This document shows positions 1 through 7,376 of a stretch of DNA of 22,321 bases, one piece after another. The notes under the pieces are model-generated. The model had not been told where the DNA came from and made no database searches. It saw only the letters and a program-made list of their open reading frames with translations. Source of the stretch: BRH-c25 sp964447145 (GTDB lineage: Bacteria > Bacillota > Clostridia > Lutisporales > Lutisporaceae); the NCBI GenBank assembly GCA_964447145.1, contig CAYURW010000039.1, forward strand, positions 1-22,321, in the 5' to 3' direction. The translations under genes were made by a program, and so were the position numbers. Position 1 is the stretch's first letter. Each line of letters opens with the position of its first letter.

Positions 1-1620
1 GGTATGATACTGGCATACAGGGCTTCGGGGAGTCCAGCTTCGGATACCTTCAACCGCAGGATCCTTATAGGTAACATGGTGCAGGAGGTAGAGCTGTTTG
101 CAATTACTGCAGAGACCCGTGAAAGCAAGAGCCTTGGTAAATTTCCCTCCCTGAAGGATTTCCGTTTCGATGAAACCGGAAAATATCTGGCCTTTATTGA
201 TGGAAACAGCAATATATACACATATAACAGCGTATCCGGACAGCTTCAAAAATTGGTTACGGCAGAAAAATGGAATGCATACAACAACTTGAGCTGGTCA
301 AAGGATTCAAAAAGTCTTATGATCAATTGCCGTATGGAATTTGACATTGCTTCAAGGGAATTTATTTCAATTGCGGTTGATAGTTATACCCCATTTATCA
401 AAAATAAATTTACCGAAAATAATTATATTGTTCAAATGAAAAATAACCAATATAATGACATGATCGCTTTTTACGATTTCGACAGCAAAGATTTCACCAG
501 TATCGCAGAGGGGATTTATTCGGATTGCGACAATTCAAATATGCTTTATACAAAGGAATATATGAGCGGGCTTAATACCGTTAATCTAAAGACCTTAGAA
601 AGCAAATCCATTGATTCCGGCCCCATTTATTGCTCTTATATAATGAAATCAACAGGAGACATTCTTTATAGCACGTTGAACAGTAATCTTGACAGTAATT
701 CCAGGTATCTTCTGGTAAAAGTCAACCCCAATACCATGTCAAAACTCAGTATTAAGATGGGTTCTCCTACATTTTATATGAGCCCTGCGGAAGACAGGCT
801 TTATGTTATAAGCGGCTACAGCGAAGACAACATTGAAGTTGATACCAAAGATTTTAGGGTCTATAAGAATTCTATTAAAAGTGACGATGAGGATATATAC
901 GGAATAAAAACAGTGTTGCTAAAGATGTTGCAGATGGACTATAGTTTTTTTGATTCCTCCGAAAAATACGAAAATAAAGCTAAAGAAATCTATAAAAATA
1001 CCTACGACCCTATTCCCCAGGAAGCCCTTGAAAACAAGCTGATTGACTTCTCCAGATTCAACATGCCTATTCCGACTTCGCAGAAGGAGGATCATTTGCC
1101 TGCCACAATATTCTTTGACCACTTAAGCATTACGGGAAACAGAGCCTCTGTGAATCTGGGCCTTTATTACATCAATTCAATAGAATTGGTAAAGGAAGAC
1201 ACCAAATGGTTTATCACCGGCTTCTCTACCCATCCTTTTTCCGCCGAAACAGATGCCGTTACCTTAATTGTAAAAAAACACCTTAATGATATTAAAAACA
1301 AAAATATCAACGAAGCCGTAAAGTATTGGATAGCAAAGGAAGACACCGATTACAGGGCTGCCCAGAGAAAAATTGTGGAAGACCTCATTAATGATGCCGA
1401 CAATCTGACCTTTGAAACAGGAGAAATTGAGCTTTGGTCCATGAGCGATCCCCATAGAGCAGAAAGCCCGGACAGATCAACCTATGCAAAGGCCAAAATA
1501 ATAATATCCGAGGGAAACAATACCGTTAAGTACAAGCTCATCCTATCGAGGCAATACAAACAACAATTTGCCATTGAAAGCTGGAATATAGACCCTTTGA
1601 GCATTTCCCAATTGTTCTGA
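1..1620 (+). CDS. Beta-propeller (TolB/WD40-like) protein, 5' end outside window
   Basis: The reading frame is open from the left edge, so this is the C-terminal ~539 residues of a longer protein. The first in-frame ATG (position 4) has no visible ribosome-binding site and no signal sequence, so it is probably internal. The N-terminal half shows propeller-blade signatures of the type 'F.FDETGKYLAFIDGNSNIYTY' and 'LSWSKDSKSLMIN', repeated at roughly 40-50 residue spacing, as in TolB-type six-bladed propellers. The C-terminal ~200 residues are a different, mixed alpha/beta region containing 'KEDTKWFITGFSTHPF' and a following helical segment, possibly an NTF2-like or DUF4829-type fold (inference). 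Clostridial proteins of this build are usually exported or lipid-anchored, but the anchor would lie upstream of the window. No terminator is obvious after the TGA. Function unknown. Confidence 0.75.
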   Translation, partial: GMILAYRASGSPASDTFNRRILIGNMVQEVELFAITAETRESKSLGKFPSLKDFRFDETGKYLAFIDGNSNIYTYNSVSGQLQKLVTAEKWNAYNNLSWSKDSKSLMINCRMEFDIASREFISIAVDSYTPFIKNKFTENNYIVQMKNNQYNDMIAFYDFDSKDFTSIAEGIYSDCDNSNMLYTKEYMSGLNTVNLKTLESKSIDSGPIYCSYIMKSTGDILYSTLNSNLDSNSRYLLVKVNPNTMSKLSIKMGSPTFYMSPAEDRLYVISGYSEDNIEVDTKDFRVYKNSIKSDDEDIYGIKTVLLKMLQMDYSFFDSSEKYENKAKEIYKNTYDPIPQEALENKLIDFSRFNMPIPTSQKEDHLPATIFFDHLSITGNRASVNLGLYYINSIELVKEDTKWFITGFSTHPFSAETDAVTLIVKKHLNDIKNKNINEAVKYWIAKEDTDYRAAQRKIVEDLINDADNLTFETGEIELWSMSDPHRAESPDRSTYAKAKIIISEGNNTVKYKLILSRQYKQQFAIESWNIDPLSISQLF

Positions 1621-1706
1621 CACGGAACAATCCTTGGACTATTTAGTTGCATTTACTTTGTCAATTGAAGCAATAATCAGTGAAAATGTCATTGATAATA
1701 ATTTAC

Positions 1707-1735
1707 TTGACATAAATTCCGTTGATATCTATAAT
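1707..1735 (+). promoter_or_regulatory. Consensus SigA promoter for the trpB T-box transcript
   Basis: TTGACA at 1707-1712 and TATAAT at 1730-1735 are separated by 17 nt, a perfect housekeeping promoter. Transcription would start around 1742, just before the T-box leader. Confidence 0.85.
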
Positions 1736-1744
1736 GTTAAATAA

Positions 1745-2026
1745 CTAAATAAAAACTTGTAAAAAGCGTTGAGTAAGAGTAGTAGATTATTCAGAGAATC
1801 TTCAGAGAGCCGGCACAGGTGCAAATCCGGCGTTTCCAGAATAATTGAATGGACTTATGAGTGGCTTCTGAAATAGCAGTAGGTTTGCCCGGGATTCTCC
1901 CGTTACAGAGATAGGATATCGGAATACTTTCCCGTATCTGAACAAGACAATCTTTTTAAGATTAACTGAGGTGGCACCACGATAATACGTCCTCTGTCCA
2001 TAGTTTATGGATTGAGGATTTTTTTA
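1745..2026 (+). promoter_or_regulatory. T-box riboswitch, tryptophan-specific
   Basis: The leader carries the ordered T-box landmarks. These are a purine-rich 5' segment (GAGTAAGAGTAGTAG), an AGAGAG bulge region, a distal loop GGTGCAAAT inside a CCGG stem (1811-1831), and the core TGAGGTGGCACCACGA (1967-1982). The likely specifier triplet is TGG at 1850-1852 in the context GAA-TGG-AC, a Trp codon. The T-box bulge UGGC (1972-1975) can pair with a GCCA tRNA end, which fits the G73 discriminator base of bacterial tRNA-Trp. Uncharged tRNA-Trp should stabilise the antiterminator and allow trpB transcription. The specifier was placed by eye; a covariance-model alignment would settle it. After the terminator, 2027-2109 holds only a short inverted repeat (ATAGGAA/TTCCTAT) and the RBS. 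Confidence 0.93.
1990..2025 (+). terminator. T-box regulatory terminator
   Basis: TCCTC (1990-1994) and TCCAT (1997-2001) pair with ATGGA (2007-2011) and GAGGA (2014-2018), followed by seven Ts (2019-2025). The 5' arm overlaps the T-box core, as expected for mutually exclusive antiterminator and terminator forms. Confidence 0.88.
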
Positions 2027-2125
2027 TTGCATAGGAAAGTATAACTTCCTATACAGCCTCATAACAGCAGGGTTGCCTATAATAGCCCCATCTCGCTCTT
2101 CGCTTAATAAAAGGAGGAAATAGTA

Positions 2126-3307
2126 ATGGAAAAAACAGAATTCTTTGGTCAATTCGGTGGTACTTATGTACCGGAGATGCTGAAATCCGTCTTAAATGAG
2201 GTGGCGGAAAGCTTCTATCAAAGCATTGACGACCCTGAGTTTAAAAAAGAGCTGCTCTATTATCACAAGCAGTACACTGGAAGGCCAAATCCCCTCTACT
2301 ATGCAAAAAAACTTACTGAAAAAATTGGAGGTGCTAGAATCTATTTAAAAAGAGAGGATTTGAATCATACCGGGGCACACAAAATAAACAATGCCTTAGG
2401 CCAGGTTCTTTTAGCAAAAAAAATGGGCAAAAAAAGAATCATAGCTGAAACAGGAGCTGGTCAGCATGGTGTAGCAACTGCCACAGTCTGTGCTATGTTT
2501 GGAATGGAATGTATCATATACATGGGAGAAATCGATACAAAGCGTCAAGAGCTTAATGTTTTCAGGATGCAGCTCCTAGGAGCAAATGTAGTTCCGGTAG
2601 CTTCGGGCACCAGGACATTAAAAGATGCTGTAGATGCAGCCCTTGATGATTTTATCAAAAATGCCAATGATACTTATTATCTTCTAGGCTCGGCAGTAGG
2701 TCCCCATCCATACCCAATAATGGTTAGGGAATTCCAAAGCATCATAGGAATGGAAGCAAAAGAGCAGATCCTTGAGCAGGAAGGAAGGCTTCCGGACTAT
2801 TTAATCGCCTGTGTGGGAGGAGGTAGTAATGCCATTGGACTGTTCCACCCTTTTTATGAGGATAAAAGTGTTAATATGATAGGGGTCGAACCTGCCGGAA
2901 GGGGCTTGGATACACCCTATCATGCAGCATCAATTACTTTAGGTTCTCCCGGAATTATCCACGGCTTTAAATGCTATACCCTTCAAGATGAAAAAGGCGA
3001 ACCGCTTCCCGTATATTCAATTGCCGCGGGACTTGATTATCCTGGAGTAGGCCCGGAACATTCCTTCTATAAAGATAGCGGAAGGTGTCGCTATACCACA
3101 GCTACAGACAATGAAGCATTATCTGCATTTATAGAGCTTTCAAAACTTGAAGGAATTATTCCGGCTCTTGAAAGCTCCCATGCAGTAGCCTATGCCATCA
3201 AAATAGCAAAAGAACTGGGCAAAGATAAAACAATAATTGTGAACCTTTCCGGCAGGGGCGACAAAGATGTAGCTCAAGTAAAGGAAATGCTGAAAATGGC
3301 TGAGTAA
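2126..3307 (+). CDS. trpB: Tryptophan synthase beta subunit
   Basis: Condenses indole with L-serine to L-tryptophan using pyridoxal phosphate. At 393 residues it has the usual TrpB1 length. Visible family marks are the N-terminal 'FGQFGGTYVPE', the PLP lysine in 'NHTGAHKINNALGQ' (K86), the catalytic glutamate region 'AETGAGQHG' (E108), the phosphate-binding loop 'GGGSN' (231-235) and the C-terminal 'SGRGDKD'. The start is fixed by AAGGAGG at 2111-2117, 8 nt upstream of ATG. It stands alone behind a Trp T-box and is closed by a terminator at 3343, so trpA is not co-transcribed. It may therefore work with a TrpA encoded elsewhere or act in indole salvage (inference). Confidence 0.97.
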   Translation: MEKTEFFGQFGGTYVPEMLKSVLNEVAESFYQSIDDPEFKKELLYYHKQYTGRPNPLYYAKKLTEKIGGARIYLKREDLNHTGAHKINNALGQVLLAKKMGKKRIIAETGAGQHGVATATVCAMFGMECIIYMGEIDTKRQELNVFRMQLLGANVVPVASGTRTLKDAVDAALDDFIKNANDTYYLLGSAVGPHPYPIMVREFQSIIGMEAKEQILEQEGRLPDYLIACVGGGSNAIGLFHPFYEDKSVNMIGVEPAGRGLDTPYHAASITLGSPGIIHGFKCYTLQDEKGEPLPVYSIAAGLDYPGVGPEHSFYKDSGRCRYTTATDNEALSAFIELSKLEGIIPALESSHAVAYAIKIAKELGKDKTIIVNLSGRGDKDVAQVKEMLKMAE

Positions 3308-3342
3308 TTCAGAAAACCCGAAGCCATTTTGCTGTTGTCAAA

Positions 3343-3369
3343 AAGAAGGCGGTCTCCCGCCTTCTTTTT
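3343..3369. terminator. Bidirectional intrinsic terminator between trpB and the convergent PRC-barrel gene
   Basis: A perfect 10-bp stem AAGAAGGCGG (3343-3352)/CCGCCTTCTT (3357-3366) with a 4-nt loop runs into T residues on the plus strand and has As on the other side, so it can work in both directions. It lies directly beyond the stop codons of both convergent genes. Confidence 0.9.
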
Positions 3370-4477
3370 AATCCTCCGCATTCACGATTACCTTTACAAT
3401 TGCATTATTTGCTATCGCATGTTTTATCAAGCCTGCATCTATCGTAGCACCTTTATCGTAGTACCTTTCTCCTATTTTAATCTCTTCCAGTAGCTGTTTC
3501 CCGCATAGGTAAGTGTATTTTGTGTTTATATCGTGGCCGCCTGCCTTTTCCTCGTTCTGGCGCTTCGATCTTATAACACTGAGCCCGATGCCCTCAGTGC
3601 CATCCCCCTCAGCCTGACGATCATCTCTGGCTTCCGCGGGATCTTCCTCTTCATCGGCCGGAGCTCTGTTTTCAACTGTCTCAACAGCAATATCCCTTAC
3701 CTTTATTGTATAGGCTTCCTCCATAAGGGCATTGTCTTGCTCCGGGACAATTTCTTCTGCGGGGGCTTCAATACTTTGTGCCTTGCTCTTTCTTTTGGGT
3801 GCCTTTTCTTCCTCTGCTTCGGCAATGATAATCTCTATCTTTATGGGGCCGTCTTCTTCGTTATCCGGCTCGTCTTTCCCCGGCATATCTTCCTCCTGAG
3901 ACGATTCGGCTTCCACTTCCTCGGATACCTCTTCCTCCTGAGACGATTCGGCTTCCGCTTCCTCGGATACCTCTTCCTCCTGAGACGATTCGGCTTCCAC
4001 TATTTCTTCCGATGCTTTTTCCCAATCAGGGGTAAACTTTGGCACCGTTCTGGCGAACGCATCCGGCCTTCCAATGATATCGGCCTCCAGATCCACAACA
4101 ATAATGCTTCCATATTTTATAATCGTTGGCATTTCTATAGCTGTATTCTCAGTATGCAGGCATTGAACAATAAAACTATCATTTACTTCAATTCCGTATA
4201 GATATCCCAAATACTTGCCGTCAAAGCTGTATATGCCAGACTTGGATTTCAGAACCTTTATATTCCCAGGGGCAAGAGCCATATCAGCGATGCTCCGGGT
4301 CATTACAGCATCGCTGCCAATCGTGACCTTGTCTATGGGAATAACAAAATTTATATCGGCATTTTCGTGGTAGATATAGCTTATTTTATCATCGGAGATT
4401 AAAACCCCGTCAACTGTTCCAATAACCTCTGTTTCATTGATCGCAATAATGGGCTGTCCCGCTAGTTTAATAATCAA
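3368..4477 (-). CDS. PRC-barrel-like protein with acidic repeat linker
   Basis: A 369-residue cytoplasmic-looking protein with no signal or membrane segment. Residues about 15-135 form two small beta-rich lobes ('GTVDGVLISDDKISYIYH', 'FDGKYLGYLYGIEV') resembling PRC-barrel domains, which often act as adaptors. Residues 155-310 are low-complexity and very acidic, with three copies of a 14-residue ESSQEEEVSEEAEA unit (163-196). Residues ~320-369 form a compact C-terminal module ('YLCGKQLLEEIKIGERYYDKGA') of unknown type. The start is a TTG at 4477 behind a GGTAGGTG ribosome site that overlaps the end of the upstream actin-like gene, 10 nt away. This implies one operon and likely translational coupling. 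A scaffold or adaptor role for the actin-like filament is inference only. Confidence 0.72.
   Translation of the reverse strand: MIIKLAGQPIIAINETEVIGTVDGVLISDDKISYIYHENADINFVIPIDKVTIGSDAVMTRSIADMALAPGNIKVLKSKSGIYSFDGKYLGYLYGIEVNDSFIVQCLHTENTAIEMPTIIKYGSIIVVDLEADIIGRPDAFARTVPKFTPDWEKASEEIVEAESSQEEEVSEEAEAESSQEEEVSEEVEAESSQEEDMPGKDEPDNEEDGPIKIEIIIAEAEEEKAPKRKSKAQSIEAPAEEIVPEQDNALMEEAYTIKVRDIAVETVENRAPADEEEDPAEARDDRQAEGDGTEGIGLSVIRSKRQNEEKAGGHDINTKYTYLCGKQLLEEIKIGERYYDKGATIDAGLIKHAIANNAIVKVIVNAED
3888..4010 (-). repeat. 42-bp in-frame tandem repeat (three units)
   Basis: Units begin at 3888, 3930 and 3972 on the plus strand. The first two are 42 bp (14 codons) and differ at one base across most of their length; the third diverges after about 30 bp. 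They encode the acidic ESSQEEEVSEE(A/V)EA peptide of the PRC-barrel-like protein. The near-identity at DNA level points to recent expansion by slippage. Confidence 0.9.
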
Positions 4478-4487
4478 GATTTAGCAC

Positions 4488-5627
4488 CTACCCTTCAAGA
4501 TCTGTTCTCACACTCTTGAATACCCTATAGTACATACTGCCGACTACATTATCATATTCTCCTATATTGCTTTTCATGCACATATAGTCGTTGCGCAGGT
4601 ATTTGCATATATAATCAAACAGTATCTTGCTTCCACCTCCTGCAAATATAATGCTGTCGCAGGAGCCGTTAAACTTCATTTTTGAAAACTCCCTGATGTC
4701 CTTGCTGAGCTCATATGCAAAAACGTCAAACACGTTCTTGACAATGCTACCTACATCAATGTAGTCTCCCCTCTTGCCTTTAATGATTGAGTTATTAAAC
4801 CTTATCATATTGTCAATTTCATAATCGTACAGCTTCCTCTCCATCTTGTCCCTATAATTATTATGAAGGATCATGGATATTTTCTCATAGCAGTCGAACA
4901 TACCTTTTTCAAAGGTGTTTACTCCAACTACCTGAAAACCGTCAAAGGCAGCTACATTTACCTGCCCTGAACCAATATCCCATACTACCGTCTTTTTATC
5001 CTCCTTGAAATCTTCCCTTGCGCTGCCATCTTCATTGATCGCATATTGGAAAAACGCAGCTATTCCCTCCGGGCATAGTACTACCTTCTCCACATCAAAT
5101 ACAATCTCTAACAGTACCTGTGTCGGATTATATATATTAAAGAAAAGGACCCTCATATTGCCCATAAGACTCTCTATGTACTTATTTGCGGATTCCTCTC
5201 TATTCCTTGCATACTCGATAAGAGGCTGATTGACTGTAAGGTCTATTTTGGGAGATTTTCTGTTATATTTAGCCAAATTATATGCTATGCCTGTAATTAT
5301 GCAGAACATTATTACATCATCTGCTGATTTTTCCTGATATCTGTTTCTATCCCTTATCAAAAGCCCTTTTTCTTCGGCAGCCTTGCCTACCAGTGCCTTG
5401 CCCTTTGAAACTCCATCCTTGATGATTTCTACAAACATATTGTTGATGTTTAGTTTTACGGCATCACTATTCCAATCTGAAAGGTCAAAGTCAAAGTTCA
5501 AGCCGTAATTCAATTCTCTTTCCGGCTCTGATATTATTGTTGGAAAATCAAAAGGTTTCTTGGATTCCTCCATTATTTTGGTCAGTCTGTTACCACCATC
5601 TGCAAAAACTCTGATCCGCGACTCCAT
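4488..5627 (-). CDS. ParM/StbA-type actin-like ATPase
   Basis: A 379-residue protein with the actin-superfamily nucleotide fold. The phosphate-1 loop is 'FADGGNRLTKI' (8-18, D10), the phosphate-2 loop 'VVWDIGSGQVNV' (214-225), and the adenosine-binding motif 'IIFAGGGSKIL' (326-335). The intervening 'CPEGIAAFF' (185-193) is typical of ParM/Alp proteins. Such proteins assemble ATP-dependent filaments that move plasmids or organise chromosomal cargo. ATG at 5627 has AAGGAGG upstream. It is first in a minus-strand operon with the PRC-barrel-like gene and divergent from a CpaE/ParA-like ATPase. No classical ParR adaptor gene is visible, and no plasmid replication gene lies nearby, so the cargo is unknown. 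Confidence 0.85.
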   Translation of the reverse strand: MESRIRVFADGGNRLTKIMEESKKPFDFPTIISEPERELNYGLNFDFDLSDWNSDAVKLNINNMFVEIIKDGVSKGKALVGKAAEEKGLLIRDRNRYQEKSADDVIMFCIITGIAYNLAKYNRKSPKIDLTVNQPLIEYARNREESANKYIESLMGNMRVLFFNIYNPTQVLLEIVFDVEKVVLCPEGIAAFFQYAINEDGSAREDFKEDKKTVVWDIGSGQVNVAAFDGFQVVGVNTFEKGMFDCYEKISMILHNNYRDKMERKLYDYEIDNMIRFNNSIIKGKRGDYIDVGSIVKNVFDVFAYELSKDIREFSKMKFNGSCDSIIFAGGGSKILFDYICKYLRNDYMCMKSNIGEYDNVVGSMYYRVFKSVRTDLEG

Positions 5628-5712
5628 TAAAAAACCTCCTTACAATAATAAAAAGTGGTATTAATTACAATTTCTCTACAATATACGATACTCTATATAC
5701 CCCCTGTATCAT

Positions 5713-5740
5713 ATAGGACTTTGGTCCTAATTCGTCCTAT
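5713..5740. promoter_or_regulatory. Three phased GTCCTA hexamers in the divergent promoter (candidate operator or centromere-like site)
   Basis: TAGGAC (5714-5719), GTCCTA (5724-5729) and GTCCTA (5734-5739) start exactly 10 bp apart. The outer pair extends to a perfect ATAGGAC/GTCCTAT 7-bp inverted repeat (5713-5719/5734-5740). The array sits 5 nt upstream of a possible -35 element for the plus-strand ATPase gene and in the leader region of the actin-like operon. Binding partner unknown. Confidence 0.6.
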
Positions 5741-5744
5741 TGTG

Positions 5745-5773
5745 TTGAAAAAAGCAATATTTTGTGTTAATTT
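5745..5773 (+). promoter_or_regulatory. Possible promoter of the CpaE/ParA-like gene
   Basis: TTGAAA (5745-5750) and TAATTT (5768-5773) with a 17-nt spacer, just downstream of the hexamer array. The match to consensus is moderate. No equally good minus-strand promoter was seen. Confidence 0.5.
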
Positions 5774-5811
5774 CATATTGTATGCAGCTTTCTTAGAGGG
5801 GGGAGAAAAAT

Positions 5812-7251
5812 TTGCAGAACCAAAGCAATATAAACGCGTGCAAAGTACGTCACTGCCTTGTTTCCATTGGTTCATCCCCGGATTTTTATATTTCCCGTTT
5901 TATCCCCAATCACGGTGGAGATAGTGTATCCATTTGTAATTGCTCGAGAAAAGAAGAAATATCTGGAATTAATCTTGCAGATCATTATGATATCATTATA
6001 AGCTCCTCTGATGAGTCAGTAAAAGACATCATATATGACCTGTTCAGCTACCTTATCCCCCGCGATGCCTCCATAAGGGTCATTTTTGTTTTGGATGGCG
6101 ATACACCCAATAAAAATCTTCCGAAACATGTTGCCTTCTTAGAAAAATTAGAAAAGCATAAATTCATAGTGTTGGAATTTGTAAATGACTGTAACCCAGA
6201 GCAGGTCAGACAGGAAGAGAATATAATATTTTTTGTAGGCCCCGGCAATACGGGAAAAACCTCTATCATTTCATCCCTTACCGAACATTTCCGACAAAAT
6301 GATCAAAAGCTTGCCCTTGTAGATATCACTAGAAAAAATAAGCTTATTAATTATTTTCCGAATCATAGTTTTTTGAATTCCGGCAATTTAAAAGACTTTA
6401 CTGTGTTCAAGGATTTCTATAAATCTGCAAATGTTTATTCCGATGGGCTTGCAGACCTTTATGTTTACGATTATGAATATGATGGAAAGGGCCCGGAAGT
6501 GATCTATTTCTGTGAAATTCTGAGAAAACTGAGTGAACTATATGATTACATCATTGTTAATGCTGACGAGGGGTCAGTAATGAACACTCCATACATATTA
6601 AAAACTGCCAGCAGGATTTTCATAGTACACGACTTTATGCCTACAAAGATAAAAATTACGAAAAAACTCTTGCTGAAGATGCTCTCCTCCGGTATTGACA
6701 CCCAAAAAACAGTCTCTCTAATATATAATAAAACTCTAAATGACACAATAGATATTTGTACCATTGAAGAAAAACTACTTTTTGTAAGGCTTCCCAATAA
6801 AAGAATCCTGCCTACTATAAATATTAACTGCAATACATTTGAAATACCTTATGAGCAGAAAACAATGAACGCCATAATTAGAAATCTCGCCTTAAAAACA
6901 ACAGGCATTGAGAATACTTCAAAAAAGTATAAAAATAATATCCTTAATATTTATAGGCATATAAACGGCATACCATATACAGACAACGATGAAATGGAGA
7001 TTTCCCAGTTTTTCCGGGGGAAAGTGAGATATTTCGTTGATGGTAAGTATCTGGAAGATGCAATAAAAAGTATAAAATCCGGTTTGAAAATAATTAAGAA
7101 CAGCAGGGTTGGCATAAAATGCAGCAATCTGCTGAATTCCTCCAAAATAAGACTCAAGGATGCAGAGTTCAGTATTAAATCAAATTTTACAAAATGTACC
7201 GGTTACCTGAACAACCTGACAACATCAGGCAAGTATTTCGGCAAACAGTAA
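5812..7251 (+). CDS. CpaE/ParA/MinD-like P-loop protein with atypical nucleotide site
   Basis: 479 residues, starting at TTG 5812 behind a GAGGGGGGAG ribosome site. Residues ~12-130 form an alpha/beta domain ('HYDIIISSSDES', 'IRVIFVLDGD') reminiscent of the receiver-like N-terminus of CpaE. The ATPase domain starts at ~137 with Walker A 'GPGNTGKTS' (143-151). The position normally held by the ParA/MinD signature lysine is glycine. The Walker-B-like segment is 'YDYIIVNADEG' (244-254) rather than the usual 'IIIDTPPG'. 'FIVHDFMPTKIKITKKLL' and 'SLIYNK' match late ParA/MinD strands. The last ~110 residues are strongly basic and could bind nucleic acid or membrane (inference). Divergent from the actin-like/PRC pair, so probably part of the same system. 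A CpaE-like role in pilus positioning is an alternative, but no pilus genes are in the window. Confidence 0.75.
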   Translation: MQNQSNINACKVRHCLVSIGSSPDFYISRFIPNHGGDSVSICNCSRKEEISGINLADHYDIIISSSDESVKDIIYDLFSYLIPRDASIRVIFVLDGDTPNKNLPKHVAFLEKLEKHKFIVLEFVNDCNPEQVRQEENIIFFVGPGNTGKTSIISSLTEHFRQNDQKLALVDITRKNKLINYFPNHSFLNSGNLKDFTVFKDFYKSANVYSDGLADLYVYDYEYDGKGPEVIYFCEILRKLSELYDYIIVNADEGSVMNTPYILKTASRIFIVHDFMPTKIKITKKLLLKMLSSGIDTQKTVSLIYNKTLNDTIDICTIEEKLLFVRLPNKRILPTININCNTFEIPYEQKTMNAIIRNLALKTTGIENTSKKYKNNILNIYRHINGIPYTDNDEMEISQFFRGKVRYFVDGKYLEDAIKSIKSGLKIIKNSRVGIKCSNLLNSSKIRLKDAEFSIKSNFTKCTGYLNNLTTSGKYFGKQ

Positions 7252-7376
7252 AAGCTTTTATGCCTCAGCATCGTTCCTTCCTTTACCCATATAGATTACT
7301 CCTGTATTCCGCTAATTAAATAGTATACAACCTTAGGCGTATTCTACAAATAAAAGAGAATATTATATACAGAATA

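Noticed and set aside
2031..2053. Resemblance of ATAGGAAAGTATAACTTCCTAT to FRT or loxP sites
   Set aside because: Only partial similarity, no recombinase gene nearby, and the arms do not match either site in full.
3533..4201. 222-codon plus-strand open frame with repeated LLRRFGF-type peptide
   Set aside because: It is the antisense shadow of the acidic repeat gene on the minus strand; the Leu/Arg/Phe repeats are the complement of the Glu/Ser repeats and no ribosome site or family signature is present.
5655..5924. 89-codon plus-strand open frame in the divergent promoter
   Set aside because: Covers the phased hexamers and runs into the CpaE-like gene in another frame; no ribosome site or domain.
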